Origin: Candidatus Carbonibacillus altaicus
Lineage (GTDB): Bacteria > Bacillota > Bacilli > Thermicanales > DSM-22653
Assembly (NCBI GenBank): GCA_003050645.1
Contig: PEBX01000011.1
Span: 1 to 53,615 of the forward strand
Length of the DNA stretch: 53,615 bases
Direction of reading: 5' to 3'
Shown: positions 43,459-51,863 of the stretch, piece by piece
Position numbering within the stretch: position 1 is the stretch's first letter
Layout of the letters: every line of letters starts with the position of its first letter
Position numbers and translations under genes: made by a program
The notes under the pieces: generated by a model
The model's input: only the letters and a program-made list of their open reading frames with translations
What the model was told of the DNA's origin: nothing
Databases searched by the model: none

Positions 43459-44844
43459 CTAAGGGTTTTTTTTGCCGTTATCGTTGTTCGTTGAACTGCC
43501 CGGGTCTACCGGAGCACCTGTACTCGACCCATCCTGATCGTCACCCGGTGCAATAACTGCTTTATCCTTTGGTTTGAACAAGACGGTCGCCTGCTCGGGT
43601 TGAACACTTTTCAGTAAAAGGCCGGGTGGGGGTTGCACCTTGATCGGCAGCGTATACTCACCTTCTTGTTGATCACGGCCATCAATCGTCGCCGTGAACG
43701 TCCCGTCACGTATCAGCTGATCAATCGATTGAAGCGCGTCGCGGTTTCCAGAAAGTTCAACCTGTACGGTTGCATCTTTAGGATTTAAAAGAACACTGTC
43801 TAACCCCGGTGGTACACCCACAATTTTGATCGGGAGACGTACAGCTCTCACGTCCAGCGGATCAATGTGTATCGTCACGGTGACCGTCTGGGGATCGAGC
43901 AACGTCACCCCTTGCGGAATAAGCGGTGCAAGGGAGATCGAGCGGGTCACATCTTGCGTCTCATCTTGTACGGAAAGATCTCCAAGGTGTAATGATTTCA
44001 TCTTCTCTAACACATCTTTTTTTCCTTCAACAATCGCTAAATTCGGCGTGATCTCCCAGCTGGTGACGGTATATCCGGCACGCGGGGCACCGAGCAGGTT
44101 AAACGAAAACGGAAGATCGCGGCGCAACGTATCCGACGAAGATGGTTTGGCAATAAGCGTCACCGTCACCTGCCCCGGTTGAATCTGAACAGGAACGACT
44201 TTACCCTGATGATCGTAAGCAACCGGCACCAAACGGTCCGACCATGTGAGAAGGCCGCTTTTCGGTAAAGTTAAAGGATCAACCTCAACCCGCACGCTCT
44301 CGACAGATTGCACAAGCTCCGGCGCACCTGAGACTTGAACGGTAGAAGGCTGGACATTGGTGAGCCATGCCGTCTGATCCACGCCTTTGTCCGCAGATGA
44401 CAAAAATTTAACCTCTACCGGAAAGTTTTGTTCACTTTGCTTTTTATTTAACACACGGACTTGAGCCGTCCCCGGTTCAACCGACCAATTGAGCCCCGTC
44501 CCCCCTTCTGTAAGCCTGGGCGAGAGCGTATACGTCCCTGGCGAGAGCCCCCGAGCATCAACTGTCACCTTGAGTTGTGCCGGGGTGAGGAGCCTGATCC
44601 GCGCCGCATCACCCTTGAGCGTGAGCTGAACCGTTTGTGGATTGGCCTCTATCTCGTACGCTTCATCGTGCAGGACATGAAGCGGTAGGCCGACGAATGT
44701 TTTTTCACTTTGCGGGGGCGGGGGCGGCGGTGCACCCGTACGACTCGATGTGACAGGTTCCATCTTCAAGACAAGCCAGAGCATCAGGGCTAAAAAAAAG
44801 GCGAACGTCCTCGCAACAGTGTTGTTCATCAGCCACTTATCCAG
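43459..44844 (-). CDS. cdaR: CdaA regulatory protein CdaR (YbbR-repeat protein)
   Basis: CdaR is a membrane-anchored extracellular protein that modulates CdaA. One N-terminal helix (TFAFFLALMLWLVLKM) is followed by a proline run (GAPPPPPP) and about four YbbR repeats of 80-90 residues, then an acidic/serine tail ending NDNGKKNP. The start is unclear: the family N-terminus MDKxL aligns with a CTG codon at 44844, just after GGGGGGAGGGG and overlapping the cdaA stop; the first ATG is 44829, 19 bases after the site. Confidence 0.88.
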   Translation of the reverse strand: MDKWLMNNTVARTFAFFLALMLWLVLKMEPVTSSRTGAPPPPPPQSEKTFVGLPLHVLHDEAYEIEANPQTVQLTLKGDAARIRLLTPAQLKVTVDARGLSPGTYTLSPRLTEGGTGLNWSVEPGTAQVRVLNKKQSEQNFPVEVKFLSSADKGVDQTAWLTNVQPSTVQVSGAPELVQSVESVRVEVDPLTLPKSGLLTWSDRLVPVAYDHQGKVVPVQIQPGQVTVTLIAKPSSSDTLRRDLPFSFNLLGAPRAGYTVTSWEITPNLAIVEGKKDVLEKMKSLHLGDLSVQDETQDVTRSISLAPLIPQGVTLLDPQTVTVTIHIDPLDVRAVRLPIKIVGVPPGLDSVLLNPKDATVQVELSGNRDALQSIDQLIRDGTFTATIDGRDQQEGEYTLPIKVQPPPGLLLKSVQPEQATVLFKPKDKAVIAPGDDQDGSSTGAPVDPGSSTNNDNGKKNP

Positions 44845-45667
44845 CGCCCCTCCCCCCTTTTCCGACAAAAAATCCCCTTGTCTCTTCAACGTTCGTGAGC
44901 ATCTCGAGCCGCGCGGTGAGCCGATCCGTGCTCACCCCACGTTCAATCTTACCATGTTCGGCAATCGATATTTCGCCAGTTTCTTCTGAAACGACGAGGA
45001 CGAGAGCATCCGCTACTTCACTTAAGCCTATCGCCGCGCGGTGACGCGTTCCCAACTCCTGACTGATCAAAGGGTTTTCAGATAACGGCAAATAACAGTT
45101 GGCTGCGGCAATCGTCTCTCCTTGAATGATGACAGCCCCGTCATGCAGGGGCGTATTGGGAATAAAAAGTTGAATGAGAAGGGGCTGACTGAGCTTGGAC
45201 TCAAGCGTGACACCCGTTTCAATATATTCACCGAGCCCGGTTTTTTGTTCGATCGCAATAAGTGCGCCAATTCTACGCTTGGCCAAATATGTTAACGCTC
45301 CAACCAGCGATTCGGTTCGTTCTGAGACGCCGGTCATTTCTTTTTTATTCGTAAGACGCGGTTTAATCAGACGCCCACTACCCAGTTGTTCTAGCGCCCG
45401 CCGGAGCTCCGGTTGGAAAATGATGATAATAGCAAAAAGCCCGAGACTAAACGCCTGCGACATCAGCCACTTGAGCGTTGTTAACTTGAGATAGGTGCTA
45501 AGCAGCCAGACTAAAAAAATAACACCCATCCCTTTTATAAGCTGAATCGCTTTCGTCCCTCTTAAAAGAACGATGAGGTAATAAAAAACCGTCCCAACGA
45601 GCAAAATGTCAAGCACATCGCGAATTATCTCCAACCAGTGGCCGCTTATCCACGACAAAGTTGGCAT
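44837..45667 (-). CDS. cdaA: Diadenylate cyclase CdaA
   Basis: CdaA makes c-di-AMP from two ATP. Three N-terminal membrane segments (residues about 15-90) precede the DAC domain with TPLHDGAVII (DGA motif) and GTRHRAAIGLSE (RHR motif). The region before the domain (QPELRRALEQLGSG) is conserved. Starts possible are GTG 45670, ATG 45667 and TTG 45658; AAGGG sits closest to proper spacing for the TTG. It heads the cdaA-cdaR-glmM cluster; its product should act on the kdp riboswitch 8 kb away. Confidence 0.95.
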   Translation of the reverse strand: MPTLSWISGHWLEIIRDVLDILLVGTVFYYLIVLLRGTKAIQLIKGMGVIFLVWLLSTYLKLTTLKWLMSQAFSLGLFAIIIIFQPELRRALEQLGSGRLIKPRLTNKKEMTGVSERTESLVGALTYLAKRRIGALIAIEQKTGLGEYIETGVTLESKLSQPLLIQLFIPNTPLHDGAVIIQGETIAAANCYLPLSENPLISQELGTRHRAAIGLSEVADALVLVVSEETGEISIAEHGKIERGVSTDRLTARLEMLTNVEETRGFFVGKGGRGAG

Positions 45668-45802
45668 CACCCTTCATGCCCATTCCAGGCTATCCGATCC
45701 GTGCATTTTGTTCGTGCACACGTGTTCGCACATTGTTTCATTTTACGATCTCTTTTGTCCGTTTATAAAAACAGCCTATGTGCCTTGACCATGTTTATTA
45801 TA

Positions 45803-46831
45803 TCAAAAAAGCGTATCGCCTAACAGCGAACCGATTAAACGCACGGTCGCCCGTGCGGTTCTGTTTTCAACATCTAAGATCGGATTAACTTCCACAAAAT
45901 CGGCCGACGTGATCACGTCGGCTTCTGCCAGCATCTCCATCGCTAGATGGGCCTCTCGGTAGCTCACACCACCGGCAACAGGCGTGCCTACTCCCGGCGC
46001 GTACAGCGGATCTAAAGCGTCAAGATCAAAACTGAGATGTACCCCATCGGTATGACGCGTGACAAAGTCCAGCGCTTCTTCCATCACCCGGCTCATACCG
46101 TGGCGATCGATATCATGCATGGTAAAAACGCGGATTCCAAGCTTGCGTAAAAAAATTTTTTCACCCGGATCCAAATCACGAATACCGATTAAAGCGATAT
46201 CTTCTGGATGCACATAAGGCGCATCACCGATCGCCGTCAAAGACGGCTCCCCATAACCGAGAGCAACGGCGAGCGGCATCCCGTGTATATTCCCCGAAGG
46301 CGATGTCTCCGGTGTATTCACATCGCCGTGCGCATCAAACCAGATCACACCGAGACGCTTTTTATGTCTGCGATGCGCGGCAAGTGAACCGATCGCAATG
46401 CTGTGATCTCCGCCCAATACAAGAGGAAACTGATCATCAGAGATCGTCTCCAGAAGTTTCTCGTAAAGACTTATATTAGCCTCACGCACTTCTTTGAGCC
46501 ATTTGATGTTAGAAGACGGACGATCTCCGGCATCGGAAGTACGAGGAGGGGAAAGATGATGTGAATGATGACGGGCATCATGATCAACCGATGTATGCAT
46601 GGATAAAATTTCTGCGTCATCATGCGCACGCGGTTCGCCGGAAGCATCTAACGACTGATCACGCGCTGATTGAGTGAGCGCCACTGGAATATTCCCCAGA
46701 TCATGCACGGCATGACCAATAGCACGCAAATGTTCATTTAATCCGGCGTAGCGAATGGCTGATGGCCCCATATCGACACCGCGCCGTCCTGCGCCCAAAT
46801 CAAGCGGCACACCCAAGATCGCAATCTCCAT
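45803..46831 (-). CDS. rocF: Arginase with a His/Asp-rich insert
   Basis: Arginase cleaves arginine to ornithine and urea. The binuclear Mn motifs are complete: VLGGDHSIAIGS, WFDAHGDVNTPETSPSGNIHG and LSFDLDALDPLYAPG. Bacillus arginases are about 300 residues; this one is 342 because residues about 52-108 include a polar insert with HDARHHSHH. The insert lies on the surface side of the N-terminal region, far in sequence from the active-site motifs. No rocD or rocE is nearby. Confidence 0.92.
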   Translation of the reverse strand: MEIAILGVPLDLGAGRRGVDMGPSAIRYAGLNEHLRAIGHAVHDLGNIPVALTQSARDQSLDASGEPRAHDDAEILSMHTSVDHDARHHSHHLSPPRTSDAGDRPSSNIKWLKEVREANISLYEKLLETISDDQFPLVLGGDHSIAIGSLAAHRRHKKRLGVIWFDAHGDVNTPETSPSGNIHGMPLAVALGYGEPSLTAIGDAPYVHPEDIALIGIRDLDPGEKIFLRKLGIRVFTMHDIDRHGMSRVMEEALDFVTRHTDGVHLSFDLDALDPLYAPGVGTPVAGGVSYREAHLAMEMLAEADVITSADFVEVNPILDVENRTARATVRLIGSLLGDTLF

Positions 46832-47025
46832 ACTAATCCTTCCTTTCTAAGATATTCTAATATTTCTTTAATCTAAGACTTCTTTAAGACTTTGCTCCTC
46901 CATCCTTAAAACGTTGACCTGCCGTCACAGAAATCGTTCTGTCGCCTTCGCGATAGTCTCGCAAGCGTTTTCAGTTTACTAAGAAAAAATAAATGGTTCA
47001 ATTGTACATGAAGTTGTATATTTAT

Positions 47026-47060
47026 AAAAAAGCCCTGAACCTCCTCGGTTTCAGGGCTTT
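47026..47060 (-). terminator. Terminator after the tRNA pair
   Basis: AGCCCTGAA and TTCAGGGCT pair, followed by six T's on the minus strand. Confidence 0.9.
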
Positions 47061-47082
47061 CCTTATGTATGGTATGTAATGG

Positions 47083-47156
47083 TCGGGATTACAGGATTTG
47101 AACCTGTGACCTCTTGATCCCAAATCAAGCGCTCTACCAAGCTGAGCTAAATCCCG
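47083..47156 (-). tRNA. tRNA-Pro (anticodon TGG)
   Basis: The minus strand folds into a full cloverleaf: acceptor CGGGATT/AATCCCG, D arm TAGCTCAGCTTGGTAGAGC, anticodon stem CTTGA/TCAAG with loop TTTGGGA, and TTCAAATC in the T loop. CCA is not encoded. Confidence 0.97.
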
Positions 47157-47165
47157 AAAAAATGG

Positions 47166-47239
47166 CGTGCCCGGAGAGATTCGAACTCCCGACCTTCTGA
47201 TTCGTAGTCAGACACTCTATCCAGCTGAGCTACGGGCAC
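47166..47239 (-). tRNA. tRNA-Arg (anticodon ACG)
   Basis: Acceptor GTGCCCG/CGGGCAC, anticodon stem TCTGA/TCAGA with loop CTACGAA, and GTTCGAATC in the T arm. CCA is not encoded. It is the first gene of a two-tRNA unit. Confidence 0.97.
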
Positions 47240-47256
47240 ATCCTGACACAAATTGT

Positions 47257-47285
47257 ATTATAGGGTGCCACAAACGATTTGTCAA
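47257..47285 (-). promoter_or_regulatory. Consensus SigA promoter for the tRNA pair
   Basis: TTGACA and TATAAT separated by 17 bp lie just before tRNA-Arg. Confidence 0.9.
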
Positions 47286-47334
47286 ATGAATAATTTTCCC
47301 TAATCTTTCTTCTACCAGCATGCTTATCGGTCAA

Positions 47335-47550
47335 TTACTCCGTTTCGACATGGCTGTAGTGCAATTTAATACTTTCTACGCTCGCCCCGTCGATGTAATA
47401 CAAAGCATCGCTGGAGCGATAATGGATCAGGTTGTTTTCATGATCAAACGTCGTATCCCCGAGGTGAATTTCAAGCGTCTCGCCCGAAGCAAGTCGCACG
47501 ATCACTTCACCCCATTTTTTCAGCTGATCTTCGACAAACGTGAGCTTCAT
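47335..47550 (-). CDS. Small protein of unknown function (71 aa)
   Basis: The gene has a good GGAGGTGG site before ATG 47550 (MKLTFVEDQ); the in-frame 47565 start overlaps that site. The protein looks like a small all-beta domain (GEVIVRLASGETLEIHLGD, then NNLIHYRSSDALYYIDG). I do not recognise the family. It lies between the protease and the tRNA promoter. Confidence 0.7.
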   Translation of the reverse strand: MKLTFVEDQLKKWGEVIVRLASGETLEIHLGDTTFDHENNLIHYRSSDALYYIDGASVESIKLHYSHVETE

Positions 47551-47636
47551 CTCGACCACCTCCATGATTTGGTATGCTCCTCAAGCGTAACATATATACC
47601 ACAAATCGGCAAGGTGAGTTCGCCTGACACGTTACA

Positions 47637-48536
47637 TCATGGAAGCATCGTCTTGATGCGATCAATGAAATCGCTCACCGGTATGGCCAGCCCCACGGTT
47701 TGTTCACCATTTTGCCGAGAGCGCGTCGCTGTCGCAAACACGACGGCTATGACTTGACCCCGTTCATCGAATACGGGTGAGCCGCTGTGTCCTTTGTAAA
47801 TCGGTACATTCAGAGCGAGCACTTTTTTCTCGTGTCCGCTGATCTTGACCCATCCCTCGATCGTCCCTGTACTTGCGATATCTGTATAAAAAAGTGGATT
47901 CCCGATCACCAGCACTTTTTCTCCGACCTTATACATCTCCTCGGTTCGCTCTTGCGCAAGCGGAAGCGATGGAAAGAGCGGCATCGTTTGCTCGGTGTTC
48001 GTCACCGCATCACGAACTGCAACAAGTGCCAGATCTATATCCGAATCACGCCAGATGACTTCGCCTTTAAAATTCGACTGCGGCGCAAACTGAATGAGGA
48101 CATGCTTGTATCCGCCTACGACGTGCGCGTTGGTGAGTAAAAAGCCGTCCGGATGAATATTAAAGCCGGTACCCTGCCCATCCGGCATCATCATAAGAGC
48201 GATGGCCGATCGTGCCTGTGTGATGCGTGGATCATTTTCGAGTTCACGGTTTTTATTTAAAAAAATGGCGATTTGTGCGTTCCAAAAATAAGGCCAAAAC
48301 GCAAGCAAATGAGCAAAGAGCGCTAGCGCGATTAAGATCAAAACCGTTTTTTTAAGCCAAGGTCTTTCTGGCGCTCGCCATTTTTCCTGTTCATCGTCAT
48401 GTCGTGCATCGGACAAGAAGTCCTGTTCGTCCTCTATAGGCACTAAAGACGACATGTGTGTAGGGGGAGTGGTTGTTTCATTGGTTGTCGATCGGCGAGC
48501 ACGCCGTACAGGAAAGGATGTTCGTATGAGTCGCAT
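47637..48536 (-). CDS. Membrane-anchored trypsin-like serine protease (S1C, HtrA-like, no PDZ)
   Basis: A polar cytoplasmic N-terminus (residues 1-60) precedes one membrane helix (about 62-85) and a chymotrypsin-fold domain with the triad His138 (TNAHVV), Asp168 (RDSDIDLALVAV) and Ser251 (GHSGSPV). There is no PDZ domain, unlike HtrA proper. It probably acts outside the membrane in stress or quality control. The ribosome site is weak (AGCAGG), so a later start is possible. Confidence 0.85.
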   Translation of the reverse strand: MRLIRTSFPVRRARRSTTNETTTPPTHMSSLVPIEDEQDFLSDARHDDEQEKWRAPERPWLKKTVLILIALALFAHLLAFWPYFWNAQIAIFLNKNRELENDPRITQARSAIALMMMPDGQGTGFNIHPDGFLLTNAHVVGGYKHVLIQFAPQSNFKGEVIWRDSDIDLALVAVRDAVTNTEQTMPLFPSLPLAQERTEEMYKVGEKVLVIGNPLFYTDIASTGTIEGWVKISGHEKKVLALNVPIYKGHSGSPVFDERGQVIAVVFATATRSRQNGEQTVGLAIPVSDFIDRIKTMLP

Positions 48537-48806
48537 CGGTATGACCTGCTTTTTAAAAATGTTTTACTTTGATCCTATCTCCTAAGCGGTTCCATAAGGC
48601 TCGGAAAGTTGCTGCCGTGACGGAGATTCGAGATCCTAAGCATGATATCTCCACACAGCTCTCCCAAGCCCAGTTCTATGGCCCGGCAATGTTCTACGCG
48701 ACACAGAATCCAAACCGCGACTTAGAAACTTGATCCTTTCTTGATAATTTCCAGTTACAATTGGTTCACGTTCACCGAACCGACAGACGGAAAGGATGAA
48801 ACCACG

Positions 48807-49517
48807 ATGAAAGAATATCTCCTCGAAACAAAACATCTCACCAAAGCGTACGGTCGGCGCGTCAGTCATCTCGCCGTCCGCGACGTCTCCCTCCAGATCA
48901 CAAAAGGATCCATCTACGGCCTTCTAGGCCCCAACGGCGCAGGCAAAACGACGACGTTAAAGCTTTTGACCGGTCTCATCCGCCCGACGCGCGGCGAAAT
49001 CCTCATCTTCGGCGAACCGTGGCAACGGAAGCATCTCGCGCGTATCGGGGCGCTCATCGAAACGCCAGCATTGTACGGCAATCTGACGGCCTACGAAAAT
49101 TTGCTCGTGCACGCCTATTCGCGCGACCTGACGCGTGCGCGGATTCCCCGTGTCCTCGAGCAAGTCGGTCTTCAGGACACCGGATCCAAACGGGTCGCCC
49201 ACTTTTCCTTGGGGATGAAACAGCGGCTCGGCGTGGCCGTCGCCCTCCTCGGCGATCCTGAACTGCTGATCCTGGATGAACCGACGAACGGACTCGATCC
49301 GATCGGCATCCAGCAATTTCGGTCCTTCGTGCGCACCTTGCCCGAAAAAGGCATCACCGTCATGCTGTCCAGCCACATTCTGTCCGAAGTCGCGCAGCTC
49401 GTCGACCACGTCGGCATCATCCACAACGGGATGCTCAAGTTTCAAGGGCCCTTGGATGCGCATGCGGATCTCGAGGCGTTGTTCATGGACACGATCAGGA
49501 GGTCGGAACATGCTTAA
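48807..49517 (+). CDS. ABC transporter ATPase, lantibiotic-immunity (LanF/BcrA) type
   Basis: Walker A LLGPNGAGKTTT (41-50), signature FSLGMKQRLGVA and Walker B LLILDEPTNGLDP, followed by MLSSHILSEV, are typical of LanF/BcrA ATPases that expel peptide antibiotics. The start at 48807 (MKEYLLETKHLTKAYG) follows AAAGGATG; the upstream frame to 48741 lacks a site. The stop overlaps the first permease. The strand changes here and codons become noticeably richer in G/C at third positions. Confidence 0.9.
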   Translation: MKEYLLETKHLTKAYGRRVSHLAVRDVSLQITKGSIYGLLGPNGAGKTTTLKLLTGLIRPTRGEILIFGEPWQRKHLARIGALIETPALYGNLTAYENLLVHAYSRDLTRARIPRVLEQVGLQDTGSKRVAHFSLGMKQRLGVAVALLGDPELLILDEPTNGLDPIGIQQFRSFVRTLPEKGITVMLSSHILSEVAQLVDHVGIIHNGMLKFQGPLDAHADLEALFMDTIRRSEHA

Positions 49518-50280
49518 TGTCCTTTATTGCGTGCTGAAGGCCGAACACCTCAAATACAGACGGACGACGGTTAGACGGCTGATTGTGCCGACGCCGCTTT
49601 TGTTTATGCTAATCGGATGGCTGGCATTCATCTTCATGCCGCAGATCGCCGCCCGTCCCTGGTCCCAGCTGCTCGCGACCGTCTACAATTGGTGGCCGGT
49701 CACGTTCATCCCGTTCGGCACAGCGCTTTTTGCGTCCCTTGTAGCCCAGCAAGAAAAGAAGGCGGGAAACTTCCACCATCTGCGGGTTCACCCGCACGCG
49801 CCGTCCCTATACTGGATCGGTAAAATCGCCATCATGGGTTACTACACCTTCCTTATGACGTCGCTCCTCATGATCGACACCGTTCTCGTCGGCCGGATCA
49901 TCACCACCGACCCCATCCCGTGGGGCACGATCCTCTTCGGCGGCCTTCTCATGTGGTTCGCTTCGCTCCCCTTGATTCCGCTTCAGCTGTGGGCTGCGAC
50001 GTGGAAAGGAACGAGCCTCGGCATGCTCATCGGGGCCTTGGGCTTCCTCATCGGCGTGGTCGTAGCTCCCAAAGCCTACTGGATGGCCGTCCCGTGGAGC
50101 TGGCCGATCCGGCTGATGAGCCCGCTGGTCGGCGTGCACCCCAACGGCGTCCTGTTAAAAGCCGACGACCCCCTTTGGGATTCCTCCGTCATCCCCGTCG
50201 GGATCGTCTTGTCCATCGTCGCCACCGTCCTCTTGACGGGAATCACCGCGTTATGGTTTCATCAAAGGGAGGCGCGATAA
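49510..50280 (+). CDS. Lantibiotic-immunity ABC permease, MutE/EpiE-like
   Basis: Six hydrophobic segments in 256 residues, starting MLNVLYCVLKAEHLKYRRT, the cytoplasmic ABC-2-type lead-in. It overlaps the ATPase gene by eight bases, with GGAGG seven bases before the ATG; the longer frame from 49276 is inside the ATPase gene. With the next gene it forms the pair of permeases found in LanFEG immunity transporters. Family assignment rests on this arrangement and on general similarity. Confidence 0.82.
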   Translation: MLNVLYCVLKAEHLKYRRTTVRRLIVPTPLLFMLIGWLAFIFMPQIAARPWSQLLATVYNWWPVTFIPFGTALFASLVAQQEKKAGNFHHLRVHPHAPSLYWIGKIAIMGYYTFLMTSLLMIDTVLVGRIITTDPIPWGTILFGGLLMWFASLPLIPLQLWAATWKGTSLGMLIGALGFLIGVVVAPKAYWMAVPWSWPIRLMSPLVGVHPNGVLLKADDPLWDSSVIPVGIVLSIVATVLLTGITALWFHQREAR

Positions 50281-50284
50281 ACTC

Positions 50285-51073
50285 ATGCTCCCCATCCTCC
50301 GAGCAGAATGGCTGAAGACGAAACGCACCTCGGTGCGCGCGCTCACCTTCGGTCTTCCCGTGCTCTTCGCCCTGCTCCTCGTCGCCTATTTTGCCTTGAG
50401 AGGAAAGACGGAGGCGGTTCAGCTTACCGTCTTCGCGGCGTTTTTTGAAAGTTGGACGACTCTGGTGATTCCGTTCGGCGCCGGCCTCCTCCCCGGCTTG
50501 ATGGTCCATCAAGAAGCGCTCGCCGGACAGTTTCAAAACCTCCTCAGCACGGGCCGACCCCGAATGTCCATGTTTTGGGGCAAACTCTTTTTGATCGCCC
50601 TGCTTGCCTCTTTGAGCACGTTCATCGCCACTGTGACGCTCCTCGTCGCCTTTCGGTTCACGATGGGCATAGCCCTGGACTGGCCGGTTTTTCTGCTGGC
50701 GGCCGCTTGGGCCGCGATGTCGACCTTTCCCCTGCTCATATTTCATTATTGGATCAGCCTGGCCTGGGGGCTAGGCGCCTCGATCGGTATCGGCAGCATC
50801 GGCACCTTGATCGCCGGACTCATGGCCACCTCGCTTGGCGATAAGATCTGGCCGGTCGTGCCCTGGGCCTGGCCGGTCCGCCTGACGATATGGACAGGAG
50901 TCTATCTGCCCGATTTCTCGAGCCGCGACGGCGTGCCCTACACTTTATTCGACCACCGGGTGTGGGTCGAGCTCAACAAGGGACTCCTCCCTTTCGCCGT
51001 ATTCTTAATCGCCATGCTCATCGGCGGGATGCTTTGGTTCAACCGCTGGGAAGGCCGCACCGTGCAAGAATGA
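50285..51073 (+). CDS. Lantibiotic-immunity ABC permease, MutG/EpiG-like
   Basis: Six hydrophobic segments in 262 residues, starting MLPILRAEWLKTKRTSVRAL. The AEWLKTKRT lead-in and the central GLLPGLMVHQEALAGQFQNLL loop are characteristic of the LanG-type ABC-2 permeases. It starts five bases after the previous stop. It resembles the first permease, suggesting an old duplication. Confidence 0.82.
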   Translation: MLPILRAEWLKTKRTSVRALTFGLPVLFALLLVAYFALRGKTEAVQLTVFAAFFESWTTLVIPFGAGLLPGLMVHQEALAGQFQNLLSTGRPRMSMFWGKLFLIALLASLSTFIATVTLLVAFRFTMGIALDWPVFLLAAAWAAMSTFPLLIFHYWISLAWGLGASIGIGSIGTLIAGLMATSLGDKIWPVVPWAWPVRLTIWTGVYLPDFSSRDGVPYTLFDHRVWVELNKGLLPFAVFLIAMLIGGMLWFNRWEGRTVQE

Positions 51074-51100
51074 TCAAAACGGACAAAGGATGGACCACCG

Positions 51101-51811
51101 ATGAACAGGACGAACGGCCATAAAATCTTAATCATCGATGATGAAGCCGATTGGGTCGAACTGCTCCGGGACACCCTGGAACAAAAAGGATACCAGGTCA
51201 CCGTCGCCTACGACGGCTTGTCCGGTCTAGAAAAAGCGCGCGAACGACCGGATCTGATCCTCCTCGATATCATGATGCCCGGCTTGGACGGCTATGAACT
51301 ATGCCAAAGAATTCGGGATGCGGTTTTAATCCCGATTCTCTTTCTCAGCGCCAAACAGTCGGAAACCGACAAAATCAAAGCGCTCGCCCTGGGCGGAGAC
51401 GATTACATCGTCAAGCCGTTCAGCCTGAAGGAACTGCTCGCCCGGATCGAAGCGCACCTGCGGCGGGAAGCGCGGAGCGCTTCACGCCAACCATCCCTTT
51501 CGCGCGCCCATTTGCGCTTCGGCCCCCTAACGGTCGACCTGAAAGCACATCAGGCGATGATCGACGGACGCCTCATCCCCTTGACCAAAAAAGAGTTTGC
51601 GATTCTCGAACTCTTGGCCCTCCATGCCGGGCAGGTGTTCTCCAAGGAACAGATCTATGAACGGATCTGGGGATATGATGCCGAAGGCGATGCCGCCACG
51701 GTCACCGAGCATGTGCGAAATATCCGCGCCAAGCTTGACGCTGCCGATCCCGACACCGTCTACATCAAGACGGTCTGGGGGATCGGCTATCGCTTTGACC
51801 CATTCGCCTAA
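51101..51811 (+). CDS. OmpR/PhoB-family response regulator
   Basis: The receiver domain has the acidic pair DD (13-14), phospho-acceptor Asp56 (LILLDIMMPG) and the conserved Lys in IVKPFS. The C-terminal winged helix (LTKKEFAILELLALHAGQVF, YIKTVWGIGYRF) is complete. AAAGGATG precedes the ATG. Placed between the immunity permeases and the kinase, it probably activates the transporter genes when the peptide is sensed. Confidence 0.92.
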   Translation: MNRTNGHKILIIDDEADWVELLRDTLEQKGYQVTVAYDGLSGLEKARERPDLILLDIMMPGLDGYELCQRIRDAVLIPILFLSAKQSETDKIKALALGGDDYIVKPFSLKELLARIEAHLRREARSASRQPSLSRAHLRFGPLTVDLKAHQAMIDGRLIPLTKKEFAILELLALHAGQVFSKEQIYERIWGYDAEGDAATVTEHVRNIRAKLDAADPDTVYIKTVWGIGYRFDPFA

Positions 51812-51863
51812 GACGCCTCGCCCGCTCCGTTTCAGGAAAGATTTTAAGGTAGGAGACCGCCCG

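Noticed and set aside
48957-49511. A 184-codon minus-strand frame in the immunity ABC ATPase
   Set aside because: It mirrors the G/C-rich third positions of the ATPase gene and lacks start signals.
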